Shown here in pieces: positions 22,363 to 33,485 of a stretch of 64,000 nucleotides of DNA. Numbering within the stretch: the first letter of the stretch is position 1; each line of letters begins with the position of its first letter. Location: the NCBI GenBank assembly GCA_019633425.1, contig WSUB01000143.1:42103-106102 (forward strand), in the 5' to 3' direction. Made by a program: the position numbers and the translations under genes. Under the pieces are notes generated by a model, which was not told the DNA's origin, did not search any database, and worked only from the letters and a program-made list of their open reading frames with translations. The DNA is from Tulasnella sp. 424. Its lineage: Eukaryota; Basidiomycota; Agaricomycetes; Cantharellales; Tulasnellaceae.

Positions 22363-24842
22363 CTACAATTTCCGACAGTCAGCTTTGTGCTGAGGCCAAG
22401 CGGTTACTTGACAATCTTTGCTACAGAATGACGCTGCTTGTGACGTCTTACGACACGACCCAGTGCAAACCATCCACCTTCCTACGGAATGGCATTGGTC
22501 GCACCGTACCCAGGGCCCCAACTTGGAAAATCTAGGGTCTGGGTCCTCAAAGTCGGACTGCTCAAATCCGGAATCCGGGACGTCGATGACGAGCTCCCAG
22601 ATGTCGTTGAGAATCTTCACCATGGTTGACTTGCGTGAAGGAACAAACTGGGTATTCGTAACTACAAACATAGAAGGAAAATGGCTTGGGTGAGATACAT
22701 TCAAAACTAAGACTTCTCGAACGAACTTACGTCCTCCGAAAAGATATGTCTTCCCCGTACTCGGGTCTGTGAATAATTCGGCGCAGGAACGGTAGGTCGG
22801 GAAGCCCTTCGTTAGCACATGGGACCAACGGTTTACTTCAGGGCACCAGATGAACGTGTCGGCGTAGTATGCGAATCGCTTTATTTCCTTGTCTCCGGGT
22901 TGCATGAACATCATGTCCCCATGGTATCCTTGCAGGGATTGTCAATTGTTTGTTGAGAATCGTGGTTCAGCTCATACCTCCGAATACAATGGACTTGTTC
23001 CAAGCCTGATTATAGGTATACACAGCTTGGGTACGAGGACTAGGCGGGTTGCCCTGCATCTTTTGTGACGTCCATTTGTGAGACTTCAAATCTAATGACC
23101 ATAGGTCAAAATAAGTATGATCGGCATCTGGCCCCATGTCCACGCGTTTAGCCGACCCGAGCGTGACATAGAACTTGTCGCCTACGATCCAAGAGCAGGC
23201 GTATCCTCTTGGGCCTGGGTGTGTGAAATCACCTTTTACTTCGGTTGTACCAGAGATGATTTCCCATTGAAGCGTCTCGAGATCCAAAGCCATCATGATG
23301 TTGCGTCCGTATTCACCCCACTCTTCCCTCCCACCAAACACGTAGATCTTGCCCTCGTATGGGTGAGCAGCGTACGCGATTAGGTAGTTCTTCGGCATAA
23401 ATTTTCGCCACGGAGTCCAGTTCCGGAGTTTCGTCATAGATTCAGACCATGTTTCCCTTTTGAAGTCGAAAATACGAAGAGTCTCTTGACCTTGAAAAAG
23501 ATACCCTTTATCTTCATAAACGATGAGAGGTTGGTGCTAGATTGCCGGTGTTCGAGGCGGAGGCCCAGCGATGGGATGCCATCCGTCCATGTCGTGAAGA
23601 TCCAGGACCCACCCATCCATGAGGGCTTTTCCAGTCTCGTGCTCTCCACCGAACATATAGAGTCGTCCTTCGCAACAAAAATTCAATACTCGGATCTTTT
23701 TCCTAAACGGATGAACCAACCTTCATATACAGCGATCGTGGGTCCAACTCGCGGGGGTGGGCAAGGTGTCGTTGAAGGAACCCGGACTTTCTTCCAGACC
23801 CCCCTGACTTGCAAAGCAGGATCAACTATCTTGAGGCCGTCAACATTTTGAGGATCGGGGTGTCTCATCTTCACGTAGTTCTCCCACGTCCCGTTGACCT
23901 CCTCCTTGAGGATATTTGTGTCGGCCAAGAAGTTATTACGATACTTGAACGCGTTGTAAACGGCCGCGTACGCGGCAGAAGTGTTTCCAAGCTCGGTAAA
24001 CACGTGTTCCTGCCTCATGAGCATTTTGATAAAGAGCTGGAAAACCGTGCGTAAGCCACATCATCCCACCAAATCCAACGAACGCTCACTATAATAAACT
24101 CTTGGACAGGAAGCAGCAATACACTCCAGGCTAATCGTTGGGTAGAGGTCAGGAGACTCATTTCTGCCGCAACTCCGGGCAGATGAGCTTACGCAGTGAG
24201 GACGGCTTCTTGCTGTTTCCCCAACATTTATGTAAGCAACGGCACTCCTCAAGCCAGTCAAGAGCCTGCGATGAGACGAGGCGTGTCACTTGGATGTATG
24301 GGGGTTTTCAACGAGCGCAAATACCTCGGACAGCTTGTTCTGTTTGATGTAGCATTGCGCAATGTTATTTGCGCATGCCATGAAGTCCCCGTATTCGTCC
24401 AGCTCGACGTCGGTGGCCATTGCGATCAAAGCTTGTTGGTGAGGAAGGTTGCTACTGGTGTCCTCCGACAAACTGCTTCAAATGGAGATTTTCCATGCTA
24501 CGATAGCCTCATTGAGCTTTCCCTGCTTGAATAATGCTCCTCCCCTGTCCCGCCAAAGTCCACCCATGGTGATAGCCTTTCGGTTCTTGGGAATGCCGGC
24601 AATGTACTCCTCAACACCACGCGCATTCCCTTGAACGAACATTTTATCATACAGAACCTTCTGCTGTTGCTCATCTCTTGTTTTGAAGCTTTCAGCGAAG
24701 GTTCGTATTGGTGGCATGTTCAACGGATTCTTCTCCTCCCTCGCGATGACTTCCCTCATCCACTCCTCTGTGGTTTTGACAACATCTTTGTTGGACCGGT
24801 CATTTTTCTTCAGGGGGAAACTTTATAAGACGAAGACATTGT
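22363..24842 (-). pseudogene. MYND zinc finger-kelch protein, copy 2, with two nonsense codons
   Basis: The architecture matches copy 1 throughout: helical part (24759-24478 and 24471-24286), linker (24024-23683), kelch repeats (KIYVFGGREEWGEYGRNIMM, SIVFGGMS) and a C-terminal MYND finger (CDQCHSVGRWMVC, SFCSKDCQVTAWPQHKADC). Two in-frame stops interrupt it. TGA at 24478-24480 follows AWKISI, where copy 1 has an arginine codon. TAG at 23537-23539 stands inside PRTPAI-stop-HQPLIVYE, where copy 1 has tyrosine. The start region near 24842-24760 may also carry a frameshift. The MYND end remains well conserved, suggesting recent inactivation, or that a shorter product from a later start is still made. 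Sequencing error at two separate sites is less likely but not excluded. Confidence 0.75.
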
Positions 24843-24954
24843 GACGTCCTAGGCGGTGTTTGGCCCTGATATGAGCTTACCTCATTCTGACAAATGTTTG
24901 TTTTCAGCCACCACACCGCGACTCAACCCCACCCAACTTAGAAACCTGGCTACA

Positions 24955-26248
24955 ATGCCATCGTTCCCTTTGATACCATTCGGCGTCGCTGTATTTCTTG
25001 CTACTCATGGTTTGAGGAAGAAGTCCCTCAGTCCCTCAGGCGCCCTCACTGCGATGGTTGTCGGCTTTCTCATCATGGCCGCGCCGCTCAAAGCCTTCGG
25101 GATTGCCTTGATCGTCTTTTATCTCACTGGGTCGAGAGCAACTAAGGTTGGGAAGGAAAAGAAAGCTGCCCTCGAAGAGGGCCATATGGAAGCCGGGTAT
25201 CGTGATGGTTGGCAGGTGTGTGGGCGCATGGCGTTTGTTAAATGTTTGCTGGCACCAACGCTCATACCTTCCAACTCCCGCGTAGGTCCTTTCCAACAGC
25301 TTTACAGCTCTCGTAGCTTCCACCCTCTGGTCCATTCTGTTTGCACCGGACTCGGTTCACTCCTGGTTCTACACGGCATTCGTAAAACCGCCTCTTGACC
25401 TCGGGCATCTCACTCTGAACCCGTCGGAGAGGATCTACTCCCCCGTCAACTGGTGTGCCGTTGATCGTTCCGTGTCGCAGGACTGGAGCCGTAAACTTGT
25501 GTTCGTGGCTCTTGGGTAAGGATCGTCTGGTTCGGGTCGCGACGCACAGGCTCACATGGACTTTGTAATAAATCCTTACAGCCACTTTGCATGCTGCTTG
25601 GGCGATACACTAGCATCGGAGTTGGGTGTCCTGTCACAGTCTCCCCCAATTCTTCTTACGACATTTAAACGCGTCCCGCCAGGTACGTCAGTATGTTCGA
25701 CCTGGGTGCGGGATTAACATTGGGTGCTCCGCGCAGGCACAAATGGGGCTTTGTCTGTTCTCGGAACCTCTGCCAGCGCCCTTGGGGGTGCTGTAATGGG
25801 CCTGACTCTTGCGCTGTCCCTCCTGATGGAGAACCCCGCTTGCGCGTCTCCATCTGCTGGGCCCCTCGGTATTGTTCAGCTGACGGCACAATTGATCGCT
25901 TACGGTGCATTCGGCGGGCTGGTTGGTTCATTGGTGCGGTTGAGGTCTGATCTCGTTCATTTGAGCATTGCGTTGACCTCGGATGCCATAGATTGACTCG
26001 TTGCTTGGTGCCACGCTGCAACGAACTCGTTTCTCCCTGGACTCCAAGCGGATCTTACAAGATCACTCCGAAGTCCCCCAAGACGCAAAACTAAAGGTTA
26101 TCAGCGGCTGGAACATTCTCACTAACAATCAAGTGAGCATTTCTTCTAAATCAAACCCGACTGTCGGTGCTAAACTTAAATCACTCCGCAATAGGTGAAC
26201 GTGGTATCGTCCGTTGCCACAGCGCTCCTTGTGGGTTGGTTAGCTTGA
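24955..26248 (+). CDS. TMEM19/DUF92 family integral membrane protein
   Basis: Six exons join in frame to 327 residues: 24955-25215, 25286-25515, 25582-25682, 25737-25933, 25992-26132, 26195-26248. Family marks include LSPSGALTAMVVGFLIMA, FYLTGSRATKVGK, YRDGWQVLSNS, HFACCLGDTLASELGVLS, TNGALSVLGTSASALGGAVM and a C-terminal ISGWNILTNNQVNVVSS. Hydrophobic segments at about residues 5-20, 30-60, 95-115, 160-185, 215-245 and the last 18 residues predict a multi-pass membrane protein. Family members include human TMEM19 and a plant phytyl-phosphate kinase-like protein. The biochemical role here is unknown. An upstream in-frame Met at 24856 is possible, but 24955 fits family starts. Its stop codon lies at the left edge of the tandem triplication. 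Confidence 0.92.
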
Positions 26249-26775
26249 TCAAATGTAGGCATGCCGCGAGTTCCGTGCCTCTCGAGCACCCTCTTTCCGA
26301 AACTGGACCGATAACCGTCTCAAGCCCATCTGCAAGATTCCTCCAAGGGTGGAAGGGACAACATAGAGATGCTAGATTCACAAATCATATTTTCTACAAC
26401 AAACATAAGTAGGCCCTATCGAATCGCAGTGTGTTAGTTTCGTGAACAAGTCCAAAGACACTCCATGAACAAGGGATGGATCAGGTCGCGTCGCGGTAAC
26501 GACGGACGGTTTTAACGGTTTCGGCAAGGAAAAGTTACGACTGGTGCCAGCAAAGCGAACCATTTCATCAGGAAAAGACGTTTCGAAATTGAACTCACAT
26601 TCACTTTTGGAGAGACGGTTTCAGAGCTTGCTTTCGAGTGAGAGCATGGCAGAGATCTTGAGAAATTTGTGCGGCACGTGCAGCTTTCGCACGCAGACTC
26701 CTTTCCAACCAGCGGGCGGCGCCACCAAACCCTCCCGCCATTTACTGTTGACCCGTTCCAAGGCATTGGTCAAGG

Positions 26776-27493
26776 ATGTCGCACCACTTATTCTTACTTT
26801 CACCCTCGGATACTCCTTTATATCAACTTACCCACCACTCTACTCGCCCAGCTCAAAGCACCGCTTCGGCTCTCTCATCCAACCTTCCATCGTGGTCGGC
26901 ATCCGCATTCGCTGGGACAGTGGCAGCTCTTTCAGGAGCGTCTTCGATATCATCGACTGGTGCTCAAGGGGCAGGATCTAAAAGTGGCCCCATTGGTGGC
27001 GGACAAGACCGACACGTCGTTCAGATGATCGCGAATGCTAGTCTTGATGTGATCGAAGAGACGATGAAGACGAATGGTGCCATGTGAGCAAAAGCCTCAG
27101 GACTTTGTTCAATCTTGATGAAAATAGTACGGTTCTCTACACAGGTACCTCAAGTCAGTTGAGAAGTTCAATGAATGGACGATTTCCGCCTTCGTCACCC
27201 CAGGGAGTGGGTCCTCTCACAACGCGCTGCTGACCCATAACTGACGGCCGAGCCAGACATGAAGTTCGTCCTCTTACATGAGTCCAAGAATGACGATGGG
27301 ATAAGGTCGTTCTTTATGGACGTCTGGGAGAATTATGTCAAGGTAAACACGGTGGGCGGGCAGCGAGGTTAGGTCACATCGTGCTCACGTTTCCCAACAG
27401 ACCATGATGAACCCCTTCCACACGGCTCACACACCAATACGAAGCGTAGTGTTTGAGAACAAAATTAGAGCGAGTGCAAAGAAATACTTGTGA
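26776..27493 (+). CDS. TRS20: TRAPP subunit TRS20/TRAPPC2 (sedlin), intact copy
   Basis: This is a small longin-fold subunit of the TRAPP tethering complexes that activate Rab GTPases in ER-Golgi traffic. Four exons join in frame to 182 residues: 26776-27083, 27145-27206, 27257-27342, 27401-27493. The N-terminal strand reads SHHLFLLSPSDTPLYQL. The conserved core is HVVQMIANASLDVIEE, MYLKSVEKFNEWTISAFVTPG, KFVLLHESKNDDGIRSFF, and MNPFHTAHTPIRSVVFENKI. Human TRAPPC2 has 140 residues. The excess here is a Ser/Ala/Gly-rich insert of roughly 45 residues between the first strands and the first long helix. The 3' end faces GH3 copy 1, 150 bases away. Two decayed copies lie at 32640 and 38790. Confidence 0.93.
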
Positions 27494-27642
27494 AACTAGT
27501 CGGGACGCCTCGTGACTCAGAGTCCTCAGTACGTTCAGCCTTCGTTCCCTTCACGCGCAGTTGCCAATAATCATAATATTTATACAGACCGGTCGAGTTA
27601 CCAAAGACACAACAATTATGACTTTGTTAAGGAGGAAATATT

Positions 27643-30600
27643 TTACAGCCCGTTCCATTCAAAGGCCTTTGCAACTTCAAACGTCGCCTCGCTCTCCACT
27701 TCAGCAGCCGACTTGCCAACGCGAACGGTGTAGGTTCCCTTATCGGCCCTCCAGCGGTGGATGATGTCATCCCAATACGACACGGCGTACTTGTCTAACG
27801 TGAATTCGACTTCCTCGGTCTTGCCTGGAGCGAGATCCTTGACCTTCTTGAATGCCTTGAGTTGCTGCTGCGGGTGGGAGAGTTGGCCTGTTGGTAGAGA
27901 AACGTAGACTTGGACGGCCTCGGAGCCGGCGACGGAGCCGGTGTTGGTGACCGAGACGGTAACGGTGGCAGAGAAGTCACCCGAGGATGATACGGAGACT
28001 TTAGCTTCACCGTACTTGAAAGTAGTGTACGAAAGACCATATCTGAGAAAGGCGGGGAGAGTCAACAACGAGAGAGCACGATCCGCGCTTTCGGCGACCG
28101 CACTCACCCGAACGGGAATAGAGGTGTGATATTCCTATGATGGTAGCTCTTGTAACCAACGTACAAGTCTTCGCCATACCGAACCTTGCCATTCTGAGGA
28201 CTGAAATGACCGTATGTTGGAACGTCTTCGAGTCTCTTGGGGAAGGTCATGGACATCTTGCCGGCAGGGTTGACTTTGCCAAAGAGAACGTCTGCAATGG
28301 CGTTCCCTGTCTCGTTGCCAAGGTACCAGGCATGAACGAGACCAGGGACTTGGTCAACCCAAGGCATTGTCACGGCAGATCCCTGAAAGTGGAGGAGACG
28401 AATTTCCCAATGGTTAGTAAGGTCTGCTAGCCAGTCCGGGGGACACGTTTCCACTCACCGACTGATTAACCACAATAGTCTTGGGGTTCGCAGCAGCGAC
28501 CTTGGCGACCAGCTCGTTCGTCCTTCCAGGCAACTCCAAAGTGGAACGGTCATAGCCCTCCGTCTCCCAATCTCCGTTCAGACCAACGACAACAATGGCC
28601 AAATCAGCGTCCTTGGCGATCGCAGCCGCTTCGTCGACGGATTGCTCAGAGAGGACTTCGGCACCACCAAGACGGAAACCTGGACCGAGGGAAACGACTG
28701 TTTCCGCTTCGTCTCCGTCTGCAGGTCCACGAATGTTTCGGAATTCGATCTCAATGTCGTGCGCGACGCCAGCTTTCAAGTCGACTTCGCCATGCTCTTC
28801 GGGTGTGCCGTTGCCGAAGAACGCTATTCGGAGCGCGCGCGGAGGCGACGGTTAGCACAGAGGAAAGTTTAAAAAATTCGAAGTTTCACACTCACTTCGA
28901 CCTCTCTTTTGCCTAGTCCAGTTGTCGATGACCAGCTTGCCGTCGACGTAAAGCTTCGCCCTTCCGAGGACGGCCAAGCCAAAGCGGAATCGCTCGTCTT
29001 TCTCACGTGGGATGAGTTTACCCTTGCACTTGGCGGTGTACCTGGTGGTGAGTCCTTCGAAGACCGCATCGACGAGGAAGACGTTGGTCTCAGTTACGTG
29101 GATGGACTCGACGGGCTTGTCGATGAAGTTGTCTTGCTCGTCGTGCGAGTAAACGGTGCACGTCCAGCCAGATTTGCCCGAGTCGGTCTTGAGTTGAGTG
29201 TCGAGTCTGGGCTGGAGCATGTAACCTATTCAATCCGGAGCATTTCCCGCTTCAGTCCCTCCCCAGGCATACAGGCATGTAAAAGACCAGCGGTACGTAC
29301 CAGAGCACCCTTCATGATACTTCACCTCCACACCCTCTGGCAAACCTGCGACGATGCCATCAAACGGAGAGACGACGTACGCGTTCCTCATCGACGCCGA
29401 TCCACCACCGCTCGCCACCGTAGCCTTCGCATTCGGACCAATGATCGCGATCTTCTTGATTCCCGAGTCCGCAGGCTTAATAGGGAGGATGTTGGAGGTA
29501 TTTTTGAGTAAGACGATGGATTCGGCCGCGACTCGGCGCATGAGAGCGCTATCGGCGTCCTTTTTCTCGTACGTCTCTTTTCCGTCGCCATCGATTACCT
29601 GGTTCGAGACGAAGGAGGAGAGGAGGGTGGATTCAGGTTAGCTCAAAACCCACTCGCGCGCCCCACGGGGAAAGGAAATTGAAACAGAAGAGGGAAATAG
29701 AAATCGGTAGAGGCCGAAGGCCCGGAGCCGAATCGAGCGTGTACGCATTACGCAGCACGAAACCCAAGCCCCAACAACTTACCTCGGCATTCGTCTTTGA
29801 CAGGTGCTTGACCAGGTTCAACACACTCGCAGCGCGCTCCTTGATCGTTCTAACCGTAATCTTCTTAGCCGAAATGCAGCGTTGCACTTTCTCGTCAGTC
29901 CTCCATTTATTATCTCCAGGCATCTCCAGATCGACTCCGGCGTTGATGGAGGGAGCTAGGCCGTAGACGCCGAACCAATCGCTCATAACCATTGCCTCGG
30001 ATTTCCATTCTCCTCGCAAGATCGATTGGAGGAGGTTGGTGTTTTCGGAACAGTGGGTGCCGTTGAGTTTGTTGTACCTTTAGATTGGGAAAGTTTCGTG
30101 CAGGGTTTAAAAGAAGAGTGCGAGGGAAAGGCAAGGAATGAGAAGGTTGTGGGGCGTCAATCAGTACGAAGGCTTGAGAGAGAAGCCCGACGATAATTGG
30201 ACCAGAGGTCGTCGATCGGGAGAGGCCGGGGCCTTAGAAAGTATTACTCACGAAGTCATGTAAGACAAGGGTTTAGCCAATTTCTCAGCCAACATGAACG
30301 GATAAAGGTAGACCTCTCGGAGAGCTCGGTCACTCAGGATCGAGTCACTGCCCATGCGCTCGTCTTCCTGGTCGTTGGCGCTGCAATAACGGAAACAAGC
30401 GAAGAAAAGAAGGCAAGTCAGTAATCAATAAGCTTGAGAACCAAGACTCGGTTCATTTCACCAGGGGCATGAAATGGGGAAACGTAGCAAGGAGGTTTAA
30501 AGTCTCCTCTCGAATGGGCATAGCACTAAGGGGGAAAGCAGGAAGAAAGCTTCTGGACACGTACACAAAGTGCTTAATGCATGCTGCAACTCCACCGCTT

Positions 30601-31710
30601 TGAAGGCCGTTGATGTAAGCTGCTGCCATGTGGCCCGATAGGTGAGGGTCTTCTGCAAAGCTTTCGAAGCTCTATTTTGCATATTTGGGTTTTGGTATGG
30701 GGGGAAAGGAAGAAGAAGAAGGTCGCAGTTATTGCAAGTATACAAATGTGAAACCCGATTAGCACCCAATACGAAGGATATCCGAGACGTCCGAAACACG
30801 GGAGAGGAAAGACTCACTCGACCGCCCAAAGGTGACTAGAAACCCCAAGAAAGGATCGTCCCTGTCAGAATACCACACCCATGGACCCAGCGAATACTCA
30901 GTCGAGAGACGCACCCGTTGGATGTTGCATGTCGGAGCTAGCAGGACGGACGATGCACGTTGTTTGACTTCTGGAGCGAGCAAGTTGGAGGCAATTTCGC
31001 TGACGAGTTCCGTATCCCAGGTTGCTCCCAAGGCGGTCGCGCACTGCCCCCAATCACAAGCGATATCAGTGATTAGTTTAGTTCGAAGGGTAGTATTTAG
31101 GGAAAGACGAAGGTTCGGGGATAAAGAACGTGGAACGTCGGTCCGGGGCCGAGAGGCGTGAGATAAGTAGACAACTCGACAACCAAAACTTACCGGGATG
31201 CAGTTAGCCGGAGTGCCGTTAAAGAAGAACCCTCCACGGACGCCGTTGGGACCTGAAGGAAGTCATCGTAATTTGTCGTTTCGGTAAGGAAGAGCAGGGG
31301 AAAGTGAAGGGTAAGGCGTCAAAATACTTTGTCGTCATAGCGCTGGGATTCAGAAAAAGATATCCGTACCATCGGAAACCTGAACAATACATGAAATCAA
31401 AGAAGCGTTGAATGGATCAGAGATGGGTCGACTGAGACATGCAATAATCAGCGAGCTAACTGACCTTAATAGAAGGAACGCCAAGGCGAGGGACCTAATA
31501 CGTGGAACGACAGCAATTCAGTTAGAATGGTTTAGCGCCAGGGAATCAAGCGTGCAGGGCATAATGAAACCTGCCCCCCCCCCGGGGATTGTAACTCACA
31601 GCTGCAGTCCACCAGAACCCGACCCCAGATATCAGGGAAATGGCCTCTTCTGTGGTGAGTTTATCCACAATGTCCTGAACGTCGGCGTTGGCAAAAGAAG
31701 CGGCGGTCAT
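27643..31710 (-). CDS. GH3 beta-glucosidase with PA14 domain, copy 1
   Basis: It hydrolyses terminal beta-D-glucosides such as cellobiose (family knowledge). The start at 31710 ([20 protein letters not shown]) leads directly into the GH3 barrel, with no signal peptide, so it is likely intracellular. In order: [82 protein letters not shown] and the nucleophile in [10 protein letters not shown] (about 29970). Next come the second GH3 domain ([21 protein letters not shown]), the inserted PA14 domain ([35 protein letters not shown]), then [16 protein letters not shown] and the C-terminal fibronectin-III-like domain ([11 protein letters not shown] to the stop at 27643). It has about ten introns. 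No stop or shift was seen in any exon. A TATA box lies at 31860. Confidence 0.9.
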
Positions 31711-31859
31711 CGTGTGTTTCCGAATTGACGCGTTTGACCGAAGTGGGAGGAGAGAGTATCGGAGGTAGACGGGTGAAAGCTCGTTTAAACGGTACTGGAG
31801 GGTAAAACCAAGGGCAAAACGGATGGTTTTTGAAGCGGACGATGGTAGATTCCTCTCAT

Positions 31860-31865
31860 TTTATA
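31860..31865 (-). promoter_or_regulatory. TATA box of GH3 copy 1
   Basis: TATAAA on the minus strand, 150 bases upstream of the start codon. The same hexamer in similar context precedes GH3 copies 2 and 3, which argues that it is kept by selection or by recent common origin. Confidence 0.6.
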
Positions 31866-32639
31866 TGGCGTACTGCCGGATAAATCTCTAACGACGACTA
31901 GATGACTGCGGGACCGATCTGATTGCCATTTGGAGGCTAAAATATGTTCAAAGAAACGGCCAAGGAATGAGGGTATGGCACATGAGTGGGCCGCCCGGGC
32001 GACGTTCTCTGTAAGGTATTTCTCCGAAGCGCGAACCATTCGGGTAAATGGTGGATAAATTAGAAATCGGCGAACTTAGCCGATGAATCGGCCAGATGAC
32101 CACCTGATATACTTATTAGCAAAAGAACGTCAGGCCTTTCGAACCTTCTTATGGATTCAAATACTGACGTTGGGAATCTAGTTGGTAGTTGTCGTGGGAT
32201 AGGAGGTTCGTGGTCTGATGTCCTATTGGCTGAGAAGGTGAGGCGAGACCCCCCGACGTGGACACGCTCTCTCAGGCGGGATCCCGATTCGAGTGAGTAA
32301 TTTCCAACACACACGGGGTTGATTATCTTGATTAAATTTAAACAGACTGGGAGTCAGCGTCTTGAACCCATCTGCGAGGTTTCTCCGAGGACGTAACGGA
32401 AGGCATCCTAGAATACACAATTCGTGGATCGTACTTATTTCCATAAAAACCTTAGGGAGACTCAATCACATTACGGTGGGTTAGTCTCGTGAAAAAGGGC
32501 AAAAAGATGTCCCGAACAAGAGATGGATCAGGTCTCGTCGGGGTAACGGCGGATGGTTTTGATGGTTTCGGCAAGGAAAGTTACGGCCGGTGCAAAGCGA
32601 ACCATTTCATCAAGAACAGATTCTGTTGAAATTGAATCG

Positions 32640-33337
32640 AGGCATTGGTTAACGATGTTGCACCACCTATTCTTTACTTTCGCCCTCGGATACTCCTTAA
32701 TATCAACTTAGCCCCCACTCTACTCGCCCGGCTGACAGTACTGCTTCGGCTCTCTCGTCCAACCTTCCGTCGTGGTCGACATCCGAAGTCGCCTTTCGGG
32801 AGCGTCTTTGATACTATTGACTAGTGCTTAGGGTGTAGGATTAAACGGCGGCTCCGTTGGAGGCGGACAAGATTGCCACGAATACTGGCCTCGATGTAAT
32901 TGAGGAGACGATTAAAACTAACGGTGCCATGTGAACGGAAGTATCGGGGACGTCGCACCAGCTTTATAAGACGATTATGGCCCTCCGCACCTGTACCTTA
33001 CGTCGGTTGAGAGTTCAATGAATGGACAACCTCCGGCTTCGTCGCCTGAGGAAGTGAGTGCTCTCGGAACGCGTTGCTGATCTATGACCAACGGTCCAAG
33101 CCAGATATGAAGTTTTTCTGCTGCATGAGTCCAGAAACTACGATGGCCGGATCAGGTCGTTTTTCACGGACGTCAGATCTAGAGAGAACTGTGTCACGTT
33201 AAAGTTGGCGGGCAGCGAGGTTAAGATGATACTGCCCTCACCCTCCCCATCAGACCGTGATGAAATGGCTCACACACCAACACGCAGCGTGCATTTTGAC
33301 AGCAAGATTAGACCGAATGTCAGGAAATATTTATGAA
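32640..33337 (+). pseudogene. TRS20 remnant in unit 2
   Basis: Alignable with the intact TRS20 gene across all four exons: the 5' part near 32680, the region matching SLDVIEE near 32890, the region of the EKFNEW exon near 33005, KFVLLHES near 33110 and the final exon near 33250. Deletions, frame changes and lost splice sites are many; for example the segment between the 5' strands and the first helix is collapsed. No frame can make the protein. The remnant keeps the same position relative to GH3 as in unit 1. Confidence 0.85.
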
Positions 33338-33485
33338 ATCAGTTAGAACACCCGTGACTCGGAACTACGACGCGAGACCGTTACTCGAGAATCCCCTCAC
33401 GCGTAGATACCAATAATCATCATTTTTACGTAGGATCTAGTTACCAAAGACACAACAATTATGACTTTGTAAAGGAGGGAATATT

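Larger units (their letters stand above)
26240..32322. repeat. Tandem unit 1 of 3 (intact TRS20 + GH3)
   Basis: First of three direct repeats of about 6 kb. The left edge coincides with the end of the TMEM19 coding sequence: gcttgatcaa here matches cttgatcaa at the start of unit 3. The unit carries TRS20 on plus and GH3 on minus, tail to tail, then the GH3 promoter, and closes with a block containing gcgggatcccgattcgag. Landmarks recur at offsets of about 6.04 and 5.99 kb. Boundaries are estimated to within about 20 bases. Confidence 0.85.
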
